Origin: CAWUKT01 sp963923035
GTDB taxonomy: Bacteria; Bacteroidota; Bacteroidia; J057; JADKCL01
Direction: 5' to 3'
DNA length: 34,294 nt
Assembly: GCA_963923035.1 (NCBI GenBank)
Contig: CAWUKT010000075.1
Span: forward strand, 1-34,294
Positions 8,105-16,081 of the stretch are shown one piece after another. A program made the position numbers and the translations under genes. Numbering within the stretch: the first letter of the stretch is position 1; every line of letters starts with the position of its first letter. Under the pieces are notes generated by a model. The model ran no database searches, was not told where the DNA came from, and was given only the letters and a program-made list of their open reading frames with translations.

Positions 8105-8733
8105 CCGGATTCGTACTTTTTGGCTGTGAGTTTTATTGTAACCTCTTTTCCAGTTGCTTGCTTGGCAAACTCATGTCGGATGACATACTGGCTGCGTAGA
8201 TCGTTTTCGATTGCTTCATTCTCAAAGGGAGACACATTTTCATATTGGGAAATGAGGTGATTGAATGGGGTTACAGAATAGAATAACTCGCATTCTATCT
8301 CTGCCTTGTTTGATCCTTCTTCCTGAAACACCCTCGTGATTTTCTTGAATTCTAAGGTGCCAGCATCTACGTAGTAAGTTTCTGCATTTTTGAATCTTCC
8401 TATTCTTTTTTGTGTTCGTGTGTGATCAGTGTATTTGGCACCATTTGGAATGTAAACGAGAATTTTAGTGACGTTGTACTTGGAAACGATTCCCTCGGTC
8501 GATTTGAATTGTGACATTTCAATCACACCCTCATTGAGGCCAACGATATATTGGCTTTGCCACGCCTTCCATTTCCTTTCGCTGTAATAATCCTCTTGTC
8601 CATGAAATACCCCTGTAACGGTATAGGGAAAGTGGGAGATTACGAGTTCTTCGGCTTTATCTTGAGTGAGGTTTTTGCTACAAGCAGTGACTACAAATAG
8701 CAGTAATATGAACAGTGTGTTTCGAGTATTCAT
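8086..8733 (-). CDS. Predicted lipoprotein of unknown function
   Basis: The 215-aa product starts with a short lipoprotein signal (MNTRNTLFILLLFVVTAC) whose lipobox VTAC puts the lipidated Cys at residue 18, so it should be anchored in the envelope. The mature part is mixed alpha/beta with many charged and aromatic residues and no recognised domain. Several segments (VTKILVYIPNGAKYTD, EVTIKLTAKKYESGWQLDI) suggest a beta-rich fold. It is divergent from the XRE regulator gene at 8835, with a 101-bp shared upstream region containing a small palindrome, so control by that regulator is plausible. A possible broken gene and a terminator follow it. Coding status is secure; function unknown. Confidence 0.8.
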   Translation of the reverse strand: MNTRNTLFILLLFVVTACSKNLTQDKAEELVISHFPYTVTGVFHGQEDYYSERKWKAWQSQYIVGLNEGVIEMSQFKSTEGIVSKYNVTKILVYIPNGAKYTDHTRTQKRIGRFKNAETYYVDAGTLEFKKITRVFQEEGSNKAEIECELFYSVTPFNHLISQYENVSPFENEAIENDLRSQYVIRHEFAKQATGKEVTIKLTAKKYESGWQLDI

Positions 8734-8787
8734 CTTGCCTGAAAAATTGGATTCAGAACCAAGATAAAAATTATATTTAAATATGTT

Positions 8788-8799
8788 GCATTTTAATGC
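8788..8799. promoter_or_regulatory. Candidate operator between divergent lipoprotein and XRE genes
   Basis: GCATT-TT-AATGC (8788-8799) is a perfect palindrome in the 101-bp intergenic region shared by the two divergent genes. XRE proteins often bind such sites to control their own promoter. On the plus side TAATATTG (8814-8821) is one mismatch from the Bacteroidetes -7 box. Binding is inference. Confidence 0.4.
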
Positions 8800-8834
8800 G
8801 TAATCGAAAAATGTAATATTGCCAAGATTTCGGG

Positions 8835-9113
8835 ATGCAATCAGATACCGAAATCAAAAAGAAGATTGGACAAAAACTTAGGAAGCTCAGGAAAGAAAAA
8901 GGGTTTACGAGTCACGAAAGCTTTGCACTAGAGTATCATTTACCCCGCGTAAGTTACTTCAAGCACGAATCTGGTGCTGCCAACATGACTTTGAATGCAC
9001 TGCTGGAACTCCTTTCGATCCATCAAATAAGCCTAGAGGAATTTTTTGCTGGATTTGATGCTGTACCTGATATTCCAGAACAGACGAAGGAGAAACGTCG
9101 AAAATCAAAATGA
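8835..9113 (+). CDS. XRE-family helix-turn-helix transcriptional regulator
   Basis: This 92-aa protein is a small DNA-binding regulator. Residues about 8-70 form an XRE/Cro-CI type HTH: KKIGQKLRKLRKEKGFTSHE opens the domain, SYFKHESGAANMTLNALLEL covers the recognition and closing helices, and the pattern ends with LSIHQISLEEFF. The tail is basic (KEKRRKSK). It has no effector domain, so it probably acts as a local repressor of itself or of the divergent lipoprotein gene. Its last 9 bp overlap, in convergent orientation, the 3' end of the membrane protein gene at 9105. Confidence 0.85.
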   Translation: MQSDTEIKKKIGQKLRKLRKEKGFTSHESFALEYHLPRVSYFKHESGAANMTLNALLELLSIHQISLEEFFAGFDAVPDIPEQTKEKRRKSK

Positions 9114-10193
9114 ATCTGCAAAATCGTTTTTTAGCCTGCTACTTAGATTGTTCCAAACGTTGGGAGAGTGAATGTAATTCCGAATTACTGGTGAATTCCC
9201 GTACATCTTGATACGCTCATCATAGTAAAACTCATCAAAGTCTCTCATGCTCTTAGTCAAAGCTTTGATAAAGAAACTATGATTATCGTAATCGAATCGA
9301 GCTTGTTTTTCCCAGTTTATTACAATTTTTGATGCTAGGTTCATGTATTGCTGATATAAGGGGTCGTCAATTGAGGGGCTTTCATTTTCTTCAAAATAGC
9401 AATGATACAATGGGAGGTTCCGTTTTGCTTCGCGAATCAAGAATTGATTGTCTTCTGCTGGGCCATGCAGAATCGGCCATACGACGAAAAGGGAAATACT
9501 GACTGATATTCCAGCATGGAAGAACATCAAGAGAAACAGAATCGCCCAGCCTAGTGGTAATCTCTTGAAAATTCCCTTAGAGACGATCTTTCCGTATGTA
9601 AATGAAAAATACCTTAAAAAGAATTGATGAACCGTCCGAAAGCCCTTGCCTAAAAAAGGAATACCATAAAGAAAAGAAGATACGTTGCCGGGTTGGAATC
9701 GAGGTGTTTCGGATAGTTTGGTCGCTTGATCAGTATGAGACTTCGTTTCGCCAAAAACCTTCTGCCATACTTCAAGGTCGATAGTGGAAAGAAATTCAAG
9801 GATGACCCATGTTTGTTTGTGAACGGTGCGGTTGATCTTGTTTCCCTTGCTCCATTTCTGTATCGTCTGGAGGTTTGAATGAGGAATCCAAAATGGTTTA
9901 ACTTCGCGGCTCACGGTCGTTATTCGACTGATAACCGATCCATTTAAGATGCCTTCTATTGCTGGTGTTGAGTTTTGGTTTTCTGGAACTGGTTCGAGGA
10001 AATGATCGACCAAAATATTTAATTTTCCAGCTAATATTTTCCAGAATTTCGGATTGCTGCTACTCTTCCAGTTTTGAGGGACGCCCCAATCAACTCGAAA
10101 TAGTTCAATTTTTTCCACGATTGGAAGCCAAACAATAGCTGCCTTATCAATACTAACTTGAATGTTTTTCGCCGATGGGCTATGAGGTTCCAT
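9105..10193 (-). CDS. Unknown single-pass membrane protein
   Basis: I do not recognise this protein of about 362 aa. I prefer the ATG at 10193 (MEPHSPSAKN) because the in-frame extension to 10310 is Val/Gln-rich and unlike the rest. A soluble N-terminal half of about 210 residues (including the Trp-rich VDWGVPQNWKSSSNPKFW) is followed by one strong hydrophobic segment (LGWAILFLLMFFHAGISVSI and beyond). The charged C-terminal 100 residues are rich in Tyr, Phe and Asp (DFDEFYYDERIKMYG). With a single membrane span it could link cytoplasmic and periplasmic parts. It is convergent with the XRE gene and its upstream side faces the repeat-rich region before the ATPase module. Position suggests a role in the element, but nothing more specific can be said. 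Confidence 0.68.
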   Translation of the reverse strand: MEPHSPSAKNIQVSIDKAAIVWLPIVEKIELFRVDWGVPQNWKSSSNPKFWKILAGKLNILVDHFLEPVPENQNSTPAIEGILNGSVISRITTVSREVKPFWIPHSNLQTIQKWSKGNKINRTVHKQTWVILEFLSTIDLEVWQKVFGETKSHTDQATKLSETPRFQPGNVSSFLYGIPFLGKGFRTVHQFFLRYFSFTYGKIVSKGIFKRLPLGWAILFLLMFFHAGISVSISLFVVWPILHGPAEDNQFLIREAKRNLPLYHCYFEENESPSIDDPLYQQYMNLASKIVINWEKQARFDYDNHSFFIKALTKSMRDFDEFYYDERIKMYGNSPVIRNYIHSPNVWNNLSSRLKNDFADSF

Positions 10194-10710
10194 GACTAAA
10201 TATACAAAACGATTTACCAGAAATACGGGTTGAATTATGTTTTGTCTATGTACATGACTTTGTACCAAAGATTGAACAAGAGCAAGTAATACTGGCTGAT
10301 TTTGCACCAATAAAAAACCTAAAAAGAACCATCGCGGAAGTTAGGATTCAGTATTACTGTTTTTCATATTGCCCGCGAAATCGGCGTGGTCTGATGGAAT
10401 TCGAAGGCAGGAAAAAAACCTTCGAAGTAAATTTCGAAGGCCGCACGCTAACGTGTTGACGCACGTTAGGCACTTGAAGTTCAGGTAACAACTGAACGAC
10501 CAAAATAAATTGTACTACAAAGTGGATTTTTCGTCAATAGACGGTTATTCCGGTTTATCTATTGTCGATCCAACCTAGCCATATCTCAGGCCGAAACTGA
10601 AAGTAACGGCATAGGCAATTATTCGAATTCGCAATCAAAACGGCGAACGGGAATTCCATGTCCTGATGGGAACGGCCTTAATCAATGTTTCAAGCATAAA
10701 AAGAAGGAAT
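10194..10710. other. Gene-free region with origin-like structure between divergent units
   Basis: These 517 bp separate the minus-strand membrane gene from the plus-strand ATPase module and hold no convincing ORF. The central 170 bp contain four inverted repeats (listed separately). The remainder includes A-rich runs and the ribosome-binding AAGAAGG just before the ATG at 10711. It must contain divergent promoters, and is the best place in the window for an origin of transfer or replication. Confidence 0.6.
10400..10568. repeat. Cluster of four inverted repeats (candidate oriT/ori or structured RNA)
   Basis: Four potential hairpins follow each other. First, CCTTCGAA (10419-10426) with TTCGAAGG (10433-10440); a further TTCGAAGG sits at 10400-10407. 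Second, CTAACGTG (10448-10455) with CACGTTAG (10462-10469). Third, GTTCAG (10479-10484) with CTGAAC (10492-10497). Fourth, TCGTCAATAGA (10531-10541) with TCTATTGTCGA (10558-10568), one mismatch in 11. None is followed by a T-run long enough for a terminator on the plus strand. Clusters like this just upstream of transfer genes are typical of origins of transfer, but this assignment is inferred. Confidence 0.6.
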
Positions 10711-12696
10711 ATGTATCTTTTTGAAACCTTACTAGACACTTTTGGGCGTGATAAACGCAATTCGAAACCGTGGCCAGAATTCGACCTACAGGAAACATCT
10801 AGCTTGCTTCATCGGCTCCGGTGGTCAGCCAAGCTCTATGCACGAAGATTAAGTCGTTCAAATGTGAAATTGGCTTTAGCTGATAAATGGCAAGTGCTAG
10901 CCAAAAAACTGATCAAGGTTCGGTTTGATCGGGTCATCACCTTTCAGAATAAATTACAGGCTCCAACGGTGCTAGAGCTTAAAACTAGGGATGCCAAGGC
11001 ACGAACCAACCTTGAAACGTTTCAAGAAGAAAAAACCAAACTGATTGCGAAGGCCAAGAAGAATCGAGATGAAGAACTAGCCGACCTTGATACTGAGCAT
11101 GAGCACCAGCAATCGAAGATTTCCAAGAGGCTTGAAACCGTACAGAGTGCGTTAAAGGTCAGTGAAACAGAACTATCCCAAGCCAAATCAATGGCCGGTT
11201 TCGAATCAGGGTATCCGGTCAGCAAAATCAAACGTTCCCGCTTAGGCATTTTTGTCATCCATGCTGCCTTGTATGGCTGTGACGCTTTAGTGATGGTGTG
11301 GGCATGGCTTCTTGCTACTGGCCAAAATATCTTTGAAGCGGTTGGCATGGTGACCGGGAATATCATCACCATTATTGTGGTTCCCTCTCTCATAGCTCGA
11401 TATGCTGCAACGAAATGGAATTATCACAAAGTAAATGAAAACATCTGGTGGAAGTTGCAGGATATTGGGGTGCTCATATTGGCGGTAATGGCTTGTCTGG
11501 TGGTCTTGATCCTATTTGCAATGCTGAGGTTTGCCATCTTCCAGCAATCCGATATGGCCAACCAATCTATGGCATTACAGGTAGGTGTATCACTGCTGGC
11601 CGTAGTTTTCCCCTTGATAGCCTTCGTCACCAAGTATTTTTCGCTGCGTCGTCACCGTGAAATAGCCGTTGTCCAGGACAAATTTTCCAAGGTTCAAAAG
11701 TTGCAAACCGAGCTTGCAGAATTAGAGCAATTGCAAGAAACATTGCGCCTTCAAGCCAAAGCAGACCGGGAAAATGCGAACGCCAATTACGAGGAAAAGT
11801 TAGAGCAACTAGATCGCCATGAAAAACAGTTGCAGCAAGAATTGGAGTTAGCAAAACTTCGCTTAGAACAGTTCGAAACCATAATTGCGGCTGAATCTGA
11901 GCTAACGGAAAACGCACGGCAGGAAGCAAACGTTCGCTTTCATCTTCAGCGGTTAAGCAAGTCTGGTAAACAAAAAATGCAACAGGGAACGGAGGTGTCA
12001 AATATTCCCATTTTCCGCCTATTCATTCTTGTTCTACTGGCAATTATCCTTACTGGATGTGATCAAGAAAACGGATATGTTGGGGTCTTCTGCGACTGCT
12101 CGGAACCTGATACAGAGGTAACGGATTACTTCAACGCTCGCGACTTATTGCTTGCTGCTGGTATTGATACATCTGAGACGTTTACAGGTGCAATAACGAT
12201 TGAAATGTTTCCACTTTCTGATGCTTCCTATGAAGGCAAAACGAAGATCACACTGCAAGCTCAATCCTTGGGAGCGAACCCCTACAAACGCAAGGCAGAT
12301 GTCAGGAGTTTTGCTAGCAAGCTCGGGTATGACCTTCAAAATGTTTGCGGGAGTAGACAAGAAGGGAGCCAAGGCACCAGCATCTATCTGCCTCTTTGTA
12401 ACCAACTGGAAAGAATCGCTCATTCCGAAACCGGAGAACAAAGCCGTACTGTAATTGTTGCTTCCGACTTTTTGGAAAACTCTCAGCTTGCCAATTTCTA
12501 TGAATTGGTCGAACAAGATTTTCAAAAGCAAACTGAAACCTTTGTGAGAGCAAGGAAGCTCCCGGACTTATCAGGCTGGAAAATCCACCTTATCCCAATT
12601 CCGAACCAACAATTCAAAGAGCAGAGTTTTTACGCTTTGCAATTCTTCCAACAGCTCTTCGAGCAAGCCAATGCCACGGTGGTTATTGGCCTCTAA
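10711..12696 (+). CDS. Coiled-coil multi-pass membrane protein fused to a lipoprotein-like C-terminal domain
   Basis: This 661-aa protein begins at the ATG at 10711, which has AAGAAGG just before it (the frame stays open to 10666). Layout: a basic N-terminal helical region; a coiled coil (about residues 90-160); four hydrophobic segments in two pairs (about 178-200, 212-230, 250-275, 287-310); a second long coiled coil (about 320-415, KLQTELAELEQLQETLRLQ). Then comes a signal-peptide-like stretch (RLFILVLLAIILTGC) with a perfect lipobox, and a C-terminal domain of about 210 residues with RTVIVASDFLENS, loosely reminiscent of vWA-type folds. An internal GTG at 11995 preceded by GGAG could start the lipoprotein part alone. 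Function is unknown. It heads the operon with the ATPase and Replic_Relax genes, so an envelope role in DNA transfer is plausible. Confidence 0.78.
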   Translation: MYLFETLLDTFGRDKRNSKPWPEFDLQETSSLLHRLRWSAKLYARRLSRSNVKLALADKWQVLAKKLIKVRFDRVITFQNKLQAPTVLELKTRDAKARTNLETFQEEKTKLIAKAKKNRDEELADLDTEHEHQQSKISKRLETVQSALKVSETELSQAKSMAGFESGYPVSKIKRSRLGIFVIHAALYGCDALVMVWAWLLATGQNIFEAVGMVTGNIITIIVVPSLIARYAATKWNYHKVNENIWWKLQDIGVLILAVMACLVVLILFAMLRFAIFQQSDMANQSMALQVGVSLLAVVFPLIAFVTKYFSLRRHREIAVVQDKFSKVQKLQTELAELEQLQETLRLQAKADRENANANYEEKLEQLDRHEKQLQQELELAKLRLEQFETIIAAESELTENARQEANVRFHLQRLSKSGKQKMQQGTEVSNIPIFRLFILVLLAIILTGCDQENGYVGVFCDCSEPDTEVTDYFNARDLLLAAGIDTSETFTGAITIEMFPLSDASYEGKTKITLQAQSLGANPYKRKADVRSFASKLGYDLQNVCGSRQEGSQGTSIYLPLCNQLERIAHSETGEQSRTVIVASDFLENSQLANFYELVEQDFQKQTETFVRARKLPDLSGWKIHLIPIPNQQFKEQSFYALQFFQQLFEQANATVVIGL

Positions 12697-12723
12697 TTCC
12701 TATCACTTCAAAATCCTTTTCCT

Positions 12724-12945
12724 ATGCAATCCATGATTATCAAATGGGGTATCATTATCCTATTCGTCACCGAAATCCTTGCTTCAATTCTCCCGATCTC
12801 CTACGGCTTCGCCTTTTATCTGGCTGTCCCGCTGGTGGTTCTAATAAAATTTAGAATCATCACCATTGCTAACCTGAAACTGTATTGGGAATTCTGCTAC
12901 CACTACGCGAATCGAATCGTCGATTGGCTCCGAAGCCTGATGTGA
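12724..12945 (+). CDS. Small two-span membrane protein
   Basis: This 73-aa protein consists mainly of two hydrophobic stretches (IIIKWGIIILFVTEILASIL-like segment near residues 5-25 and FAFYLAVPLVVLIKF near 29-43) and a short Tyr/Trp-rich tail. It lies 27 bp after the coiled-coil membrane protein and 65 bp before the ATPase, in the same direction. It is probably part of the same operon and membrane complex. Small membrane subunits are common in conjugation gene sets, but no family is recognisable. Confidence 0.6.
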   Translation: MQSMIIKWGIIILFVTEILASILPISYGFAFYLAVPLVVLIKFRIITIANLKLYWEFCYHYANRIVDWLRSLM

Positions 12946-13010
12946 TTAAGGAAAAATTAAACTCTTGCCATTGCTCTAATACCCATGTAGGATCTCAAAC
13001 TGAATGTAAC

Positions 13011-14561
13011 ATGACAACTGGTGAAACTCTCGCTCCCCTTGTTCTTACCGTCATCCTCGGCCTTGTATTTTCCAAAATATCGGGTTCGCTCTACACTGGA
13101 TTCTCAGCGGCTATCTTTTTTGTGCTTTGGTTTCGATGGAATCAGCAAAGAAGCTCAAACGGAAAGTCGAAGATAAAAGCCTTTCGGTTTGTCAATCATC
13201 GTTTCAAATTGAAACTTCTGCAAACGGTTTTCTTTAATTGGAGGTATCGAAAAGTCTATCCAAAATTTTCCAAATATGCCCATGCAATTATTGTTGGACA
13301 ATCTGGCAGTGGAAAGTCAGAATCAGTTAAGCTCGCGGTTCATGTAGAACTTGCAGAAGGTGGTCAAGGAAGCATTGTATTGGTTGACGGTCATGGTGAT
13401 TTAGCCTCAGAGATTTCCCGGTTCAAGCATTTCCAGCGAAACCCTGAAAAGCTCGTCTATGTATCAGGAAAATATCTTGATAGCGGCTATTCGGTTAGCC
13501 TCAACCCGTTGGAACATAATTTCCACAACCTTCCACCGCACAAACGGTATCGTCGATTAAGTGTAAAAGTCCAGGAACTGACGACTGCTTTCGAAGCCCT
13601 CTTTCGAGATAGTTTTACCCACCATCAAAAATCTCTCTTGAAACATGCCTTCTGGTTGCTTTTGGAACAACCCAATCCATGTCTTTTAGACCTCATGGAG
13701 TTAGCTACTCCAAGTAATCGTTCCAAGTTTTTGGAAATGGCCGGGAGCCATAGTTTACCCAATGTTCGGGAATGGTTTGAAAATGTCTATCCAGACCCAA
13801 AGTTGGATGTAACGCTCTACTCGGTTTTGGGGAGGCTCAATGATGTTTTCGATTCATTTGCGGTTCGCCAGTTCCTCGGGGCAAAATCTTCCAGCATTGA
13901 TTTCTCCAAGATGCTCAATTCAAACAAGGTGATCGTATTTGATCTTTCTCAGTCGGTGTACGGGAAAGATGGAGTACGAATCATTGGGGCGATGATCCTT
14001 TCTATGATTGGAGACTTTTCACTGCGTCGGGCTGAATGTTCCTTCCGTCTGCCGGTGACCGTCATTGCTGACGAATGTAGCTTGTACGCCACCAGTTCCA
14101 TTGCTAAATATCTCGATGAATCCCGAAAATATGGGGTTTTCTTCCACCTTCTGACACAACGCCTTGGGCAGTTTCAAGGCGATGGACTCAAGCGACTCCG
14201 GGATGCCGCGCTTTCTTCGGCTGTACGTGTCATTGGACATTCAACGAAAAAGGATTTAAAGCAGTTCGCTGACGAAATGGGTGTGGATGCGAAAGAAGTA
14301 AAACCACTGCTCACGGCTGGTACTTTTTTGCTTCAAACGGGACAACGAAAGCCGATTGTCTATCGGGCTCCGAGTATGCTTGTTGTTGACTCCAACAGTC
14401 CCGTTTCCGATCATCCCTACTACATGCATGATGATATATGGAAGGACATTGAGAGAGAACAGATTGCCAGATACTACCAACCAATTTCTCAAGTAACCTT
14501 ATCGGCAACTACTCCGGTTTCTTCACAGTCCCTTCCATCTCTAACCCCACCAATGCTATAA
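13011..14561 (+). CDS. VirD4/TraD/HerA-like DNA-pumping ATPase (coupling-protein-like)
   Basis: This 516-aa ATPase probably moves DNA at the membrane, like type IV coupling proteins. I start it at 13011 (MTTGETLAPLV), because the longer frame from 12885 overlaps the small membrane gene. Two N-terminal membrane segments (about residues 8-40) precede the motor. Walker A is GQSGSGKS (about residue 127), and Walker B-like segments are SIVLVDGHGD and KVIVFDLSQ. The strand-Glu motif VTVIADECSLYATSSIAKYL and the following HLLTQRLGQF are typical of TraG/TraD/HerA proteins. No large all-alpha domain of classical VirD4 is obvious, so it is a compact version. It is 2 bp upstream of the Replic_Relax gene, hence one operon. 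Family assignment is strong; the transported substrate is inferred. Confidence 0.85.
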   Translation: MTTGETLAPLVLTVILGLVFSKISGSLYTGFSAAIFFVLWFRWNQQRSSNGKSKIKAFRFVNHRFKLKLLQTVFFNWRYRKVYPKFSKYAHAIIVGQSGSGKSESVKLAVHVELAEGGQGSIVLVDGHGDLASEISRFKHFQRNPEKLVYVSGKYLDSGYSVSLNPLEHNFHNLPPHKRYRRLSVKVQELTTAFEALFRDSFTHHQKSLLKHAFWLLLEQPNPCLLDLMELATPSNRSKFLEMAGSHSLPNVREWFENVYPDPKLDVTLYSVLGRLNDVFDSFAVRQFLGAKSSSIDFSKMLNSNKVIVFDLSQSVYGKDGVRIIGAMILSMIGDFSLRRAECSFRLPVTVIADECSLYATSSIAKYLDESRKYGVFFHLLTQRLGQFQGDGLKRLRDAALSSAVRVIGHSTKKDLKQFADEMGVDAKEVKPLLTAGTFLLQTGQRKPIVYRAPSMLVVDSNSPVSDHPYYMHDDIWKDIEREQIARYYQPISQVTLSATTPVSSQSLPSLTPPML

Positions 14562-14563
14562 CT

Positions 14564-15436
14564 ATGTATTTATCAGATCGAGATATGGCGATTCTTGCAT
14601 TTCTCTTGAAATTTCGATACTGCTTTCAGTCACAGATCAAGCAGGCTTTTTTTCAAGGAAAGACCGATCAAGCTTGTTCGAAGGTACTTCGAAAACTCAA
14701 TCAGCTTCGATTGATTTCCATGGAATACACACCCCGAACATTTCATCACAACTTGGGGAATCTGGTGTTCCTTACTGAGCGTGGAGGGAGGTTGTTGGCA
14801 GAGGAACAGAAAACTACTTTGTTCGAGTTGGGCTATCGAAAAGTAAGCTGCAAGCCACGATCAAACTCTTTCCTCTGGCATCGGAAGAAGATCATTGATA
14901 CTCATATTCAAATATCATCTGAGCTTGAACAGTTACCAATCAACCTCAATTATTTGGCGCGTGAAGATGAGAGGGTCAAACGGACTTTTGGTGAAACTGT
15001 CATTACTACCTTGTTTTCCCAAGACCACAGCATCAAGATTACACCTGACATGGTATTTGTTCTGGAAAGCCAGGTCACGCAGTCCCAAGCCGTATTTGTT
15101 GTTGAAATTGATACTGGTAGTGAAACCGTGGGAATGGGAAAAAAGCATGAAAAGGGACAAAGCATCCTCGACAAATTCCAGCGGTACGAAAGACTTCTCG
15201 TTGATCCATACAGGGGATGGAAAGAGCATTTACCGGAAACTTCAGCAGATGGCTTTCAGGTGCTCACGATCACCAATTCAGATCGAAGAATTGAATCAAT
15301 GCGTTCTCTTTCGAAACATCTGCAAGCACTCGCATTTTTCAAATTTTCCACTTTTGATCGGCTTGATGCCTTTCCATTTTTCAGAGGACATTCATGGAAA
15401 AGTTTTCACGGTTCGGACTACGGGATGCTCATCTAA
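14564..15436 (+). CDS. Replication-relaxation family protein (Replic_Relax-like)
   Basis: This 290-aa protein fits the Replic_Relax family found on plasmids and integrative elements next to TraG/FtsK-like ATPases. The N-terminal 85 residues form a winged helix (LSDRDMAILAFLLKFRYCFQ, ACSKVLRKLNQLRLI, YLTERG-type wing seen here as VFLTERGGRLLAEE). The C-terminal half contains PDMVFVLE and AVFVVEIDTGSET, resembling the strand pattern of PD-(D/E)xK-like nucleases (Asp, then Glu-x-Asp), followed by Lys-rich KKHEKGQSILDKFQRYE. It may bind or process the element's origin. It directly follows the ATPase gene (2-bp gap) and precedes an iteron-like region. Family call is good; the biochemical role of the family is not settled. 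Confidence 0.75.
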   Translation: MYLSDRDMAILAFLLKFRYCFQSQIKQAFFQGKTDQACSKVLRKLNQLRLISMEYTPRTFHHNLGNLVFLTERGGRLLAEEQKTTLFELGYRKVSCKPRSNSFLWHRKKIIDTHIQISSELEQLPINLNYLAREDERVKRTFGETVITTLFSQDHSIKITPDMVFVLESQVTQSQAVFVVEIDTGSETVGMGKKHEKGQSILDKFQRYERLLVDPYRGWKEHLPETSADGFQVLTITNSDRRIESMRSLSKHLQALAFFKFSTFDRLDAFPFFRGHSWKSFHGSDYGMLI

Positions 15437-15475
15437 AAATGTGGATGACCAGCTTTAAAAATGGATTTTCAAAAC

Positions 15476-15607
15476 CTCGGAGAGCATTGTTATTGAACGC
15501 TTTTCAGGTTGATCAATAGGTTGAATAAGGGGTTGATCAATACGTTCTAAGCATCAACCGAGTTTTTATTGAATACCAATACTTTAAGTATGATTTCCCT
15601 CTCCGAG
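15476..15607. repeat. Iteron-like region: three tandem 12-bp repeats inside a 9-bp inverted repeat
   Basis: GGTTGATCAATA at 15507-15518 and 15531-15542 are identical and flank GGTTGAATAAGG (15519-15530, 8 of 12 matching), so three 12-bp units sit head to tail. Each outer unit contains the palindrome TTGATCAA. CTCGGAGAG (15476-15484) and CTCTCCGAG (15599-15607) form an inverted repeat around them. The block fills the 212-bp gap between the Replic_Relax gene and the next small gene. It could be an operator, a replication iteron set or recombinase accessory sites. Confidence 0.65.
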
Positions 15608-15648
15608 TTCTATAACATTCTTCATAGAAAACGATTTGCGACCACCTC

Positions 15649-15930
15649 GTGAATGACAATGAGAAAATATCGCCCAATCTGGGTTCCCTTTCCAAATCGG
15701 AAAAAAGACTCATAATGCTCCTTCGCCAAGGATCGTTTCACGAAGTCCGATTACTGTATCGTGATAACATTTTGAGTCGCATCGAGGCAACCGAGCATCT
15801 TTCGGGCAAAACGAGGCTTCGGGAAATTATGGGCGATGGTGACTTCCAGCGCATCGAATTTGTGCAGGAAAACGGCAACATCATAGCAGTGAAACGAACA
15901 CTGAAAATCGCCCTAAATCACGAAAAATGA
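15649..15930 (+). CDS. Small unknown protein, element-associated
   Basis: This 93-aa protein starts at a GTG (15649) just after the iteron-like region. It is charged, with a helical first half (SKSEKRLIMLLRQGSFHEVR) and a probable beta pair at the end (FQRIEFVQENGNIIAVKRTL). That resembles a small helical-plus-hairpin DNA-binding fold, but no family can be named. It lies upstream of the 58-aa gene and the right recombinase, in the same direction, so a role in control or directionality of recombination is possible. The ATG choice is uncertain; coding status is supported by position and composition only. Confidence 0.55.
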   Translation: MNDNEKISPNLGSLSKSEKRLIMLLRQGSFHEVRLLYRDNILSRIEATEHLSGKTRLREIMGDGDFQRIEFVQENGNIIAVKRTLKIALNHEK

Positions 15931-16081
15931 GCCTTTTTGACAAGGATTTGCAAAGAAAAAATCGTATTTTAGAATAACATCTTTAAATATAATATTCTTC
16001 CAGCTACCGTAATAAACGGGGCATCGGCAAAGCGGTAAAACTATCGTTACAAACGAAGTATGTGCCAAAATCTGCCACCAG

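Noticed and set aside
10441..10475. Integron attC-like site (CTAACGTG with CACGTTAG, followed by GTTAGGC)
   Set aside because: The R' side lacks a matching RYYYAAC box and no integron integrase or cassette array is present; an ordinary inverted repeat is the simpler reading.
12885..13010. Longer start for the VirD4/HerA-like ATPase
   Set aside because: It would overlap the small membrane gene and the extra residues are hydrophilic and Cys-rich, unlike the following membrane segments.
15507..15542. CRISPR array
   Set aside because: The 12-bp units are contiguous without unique spacers and far too short.
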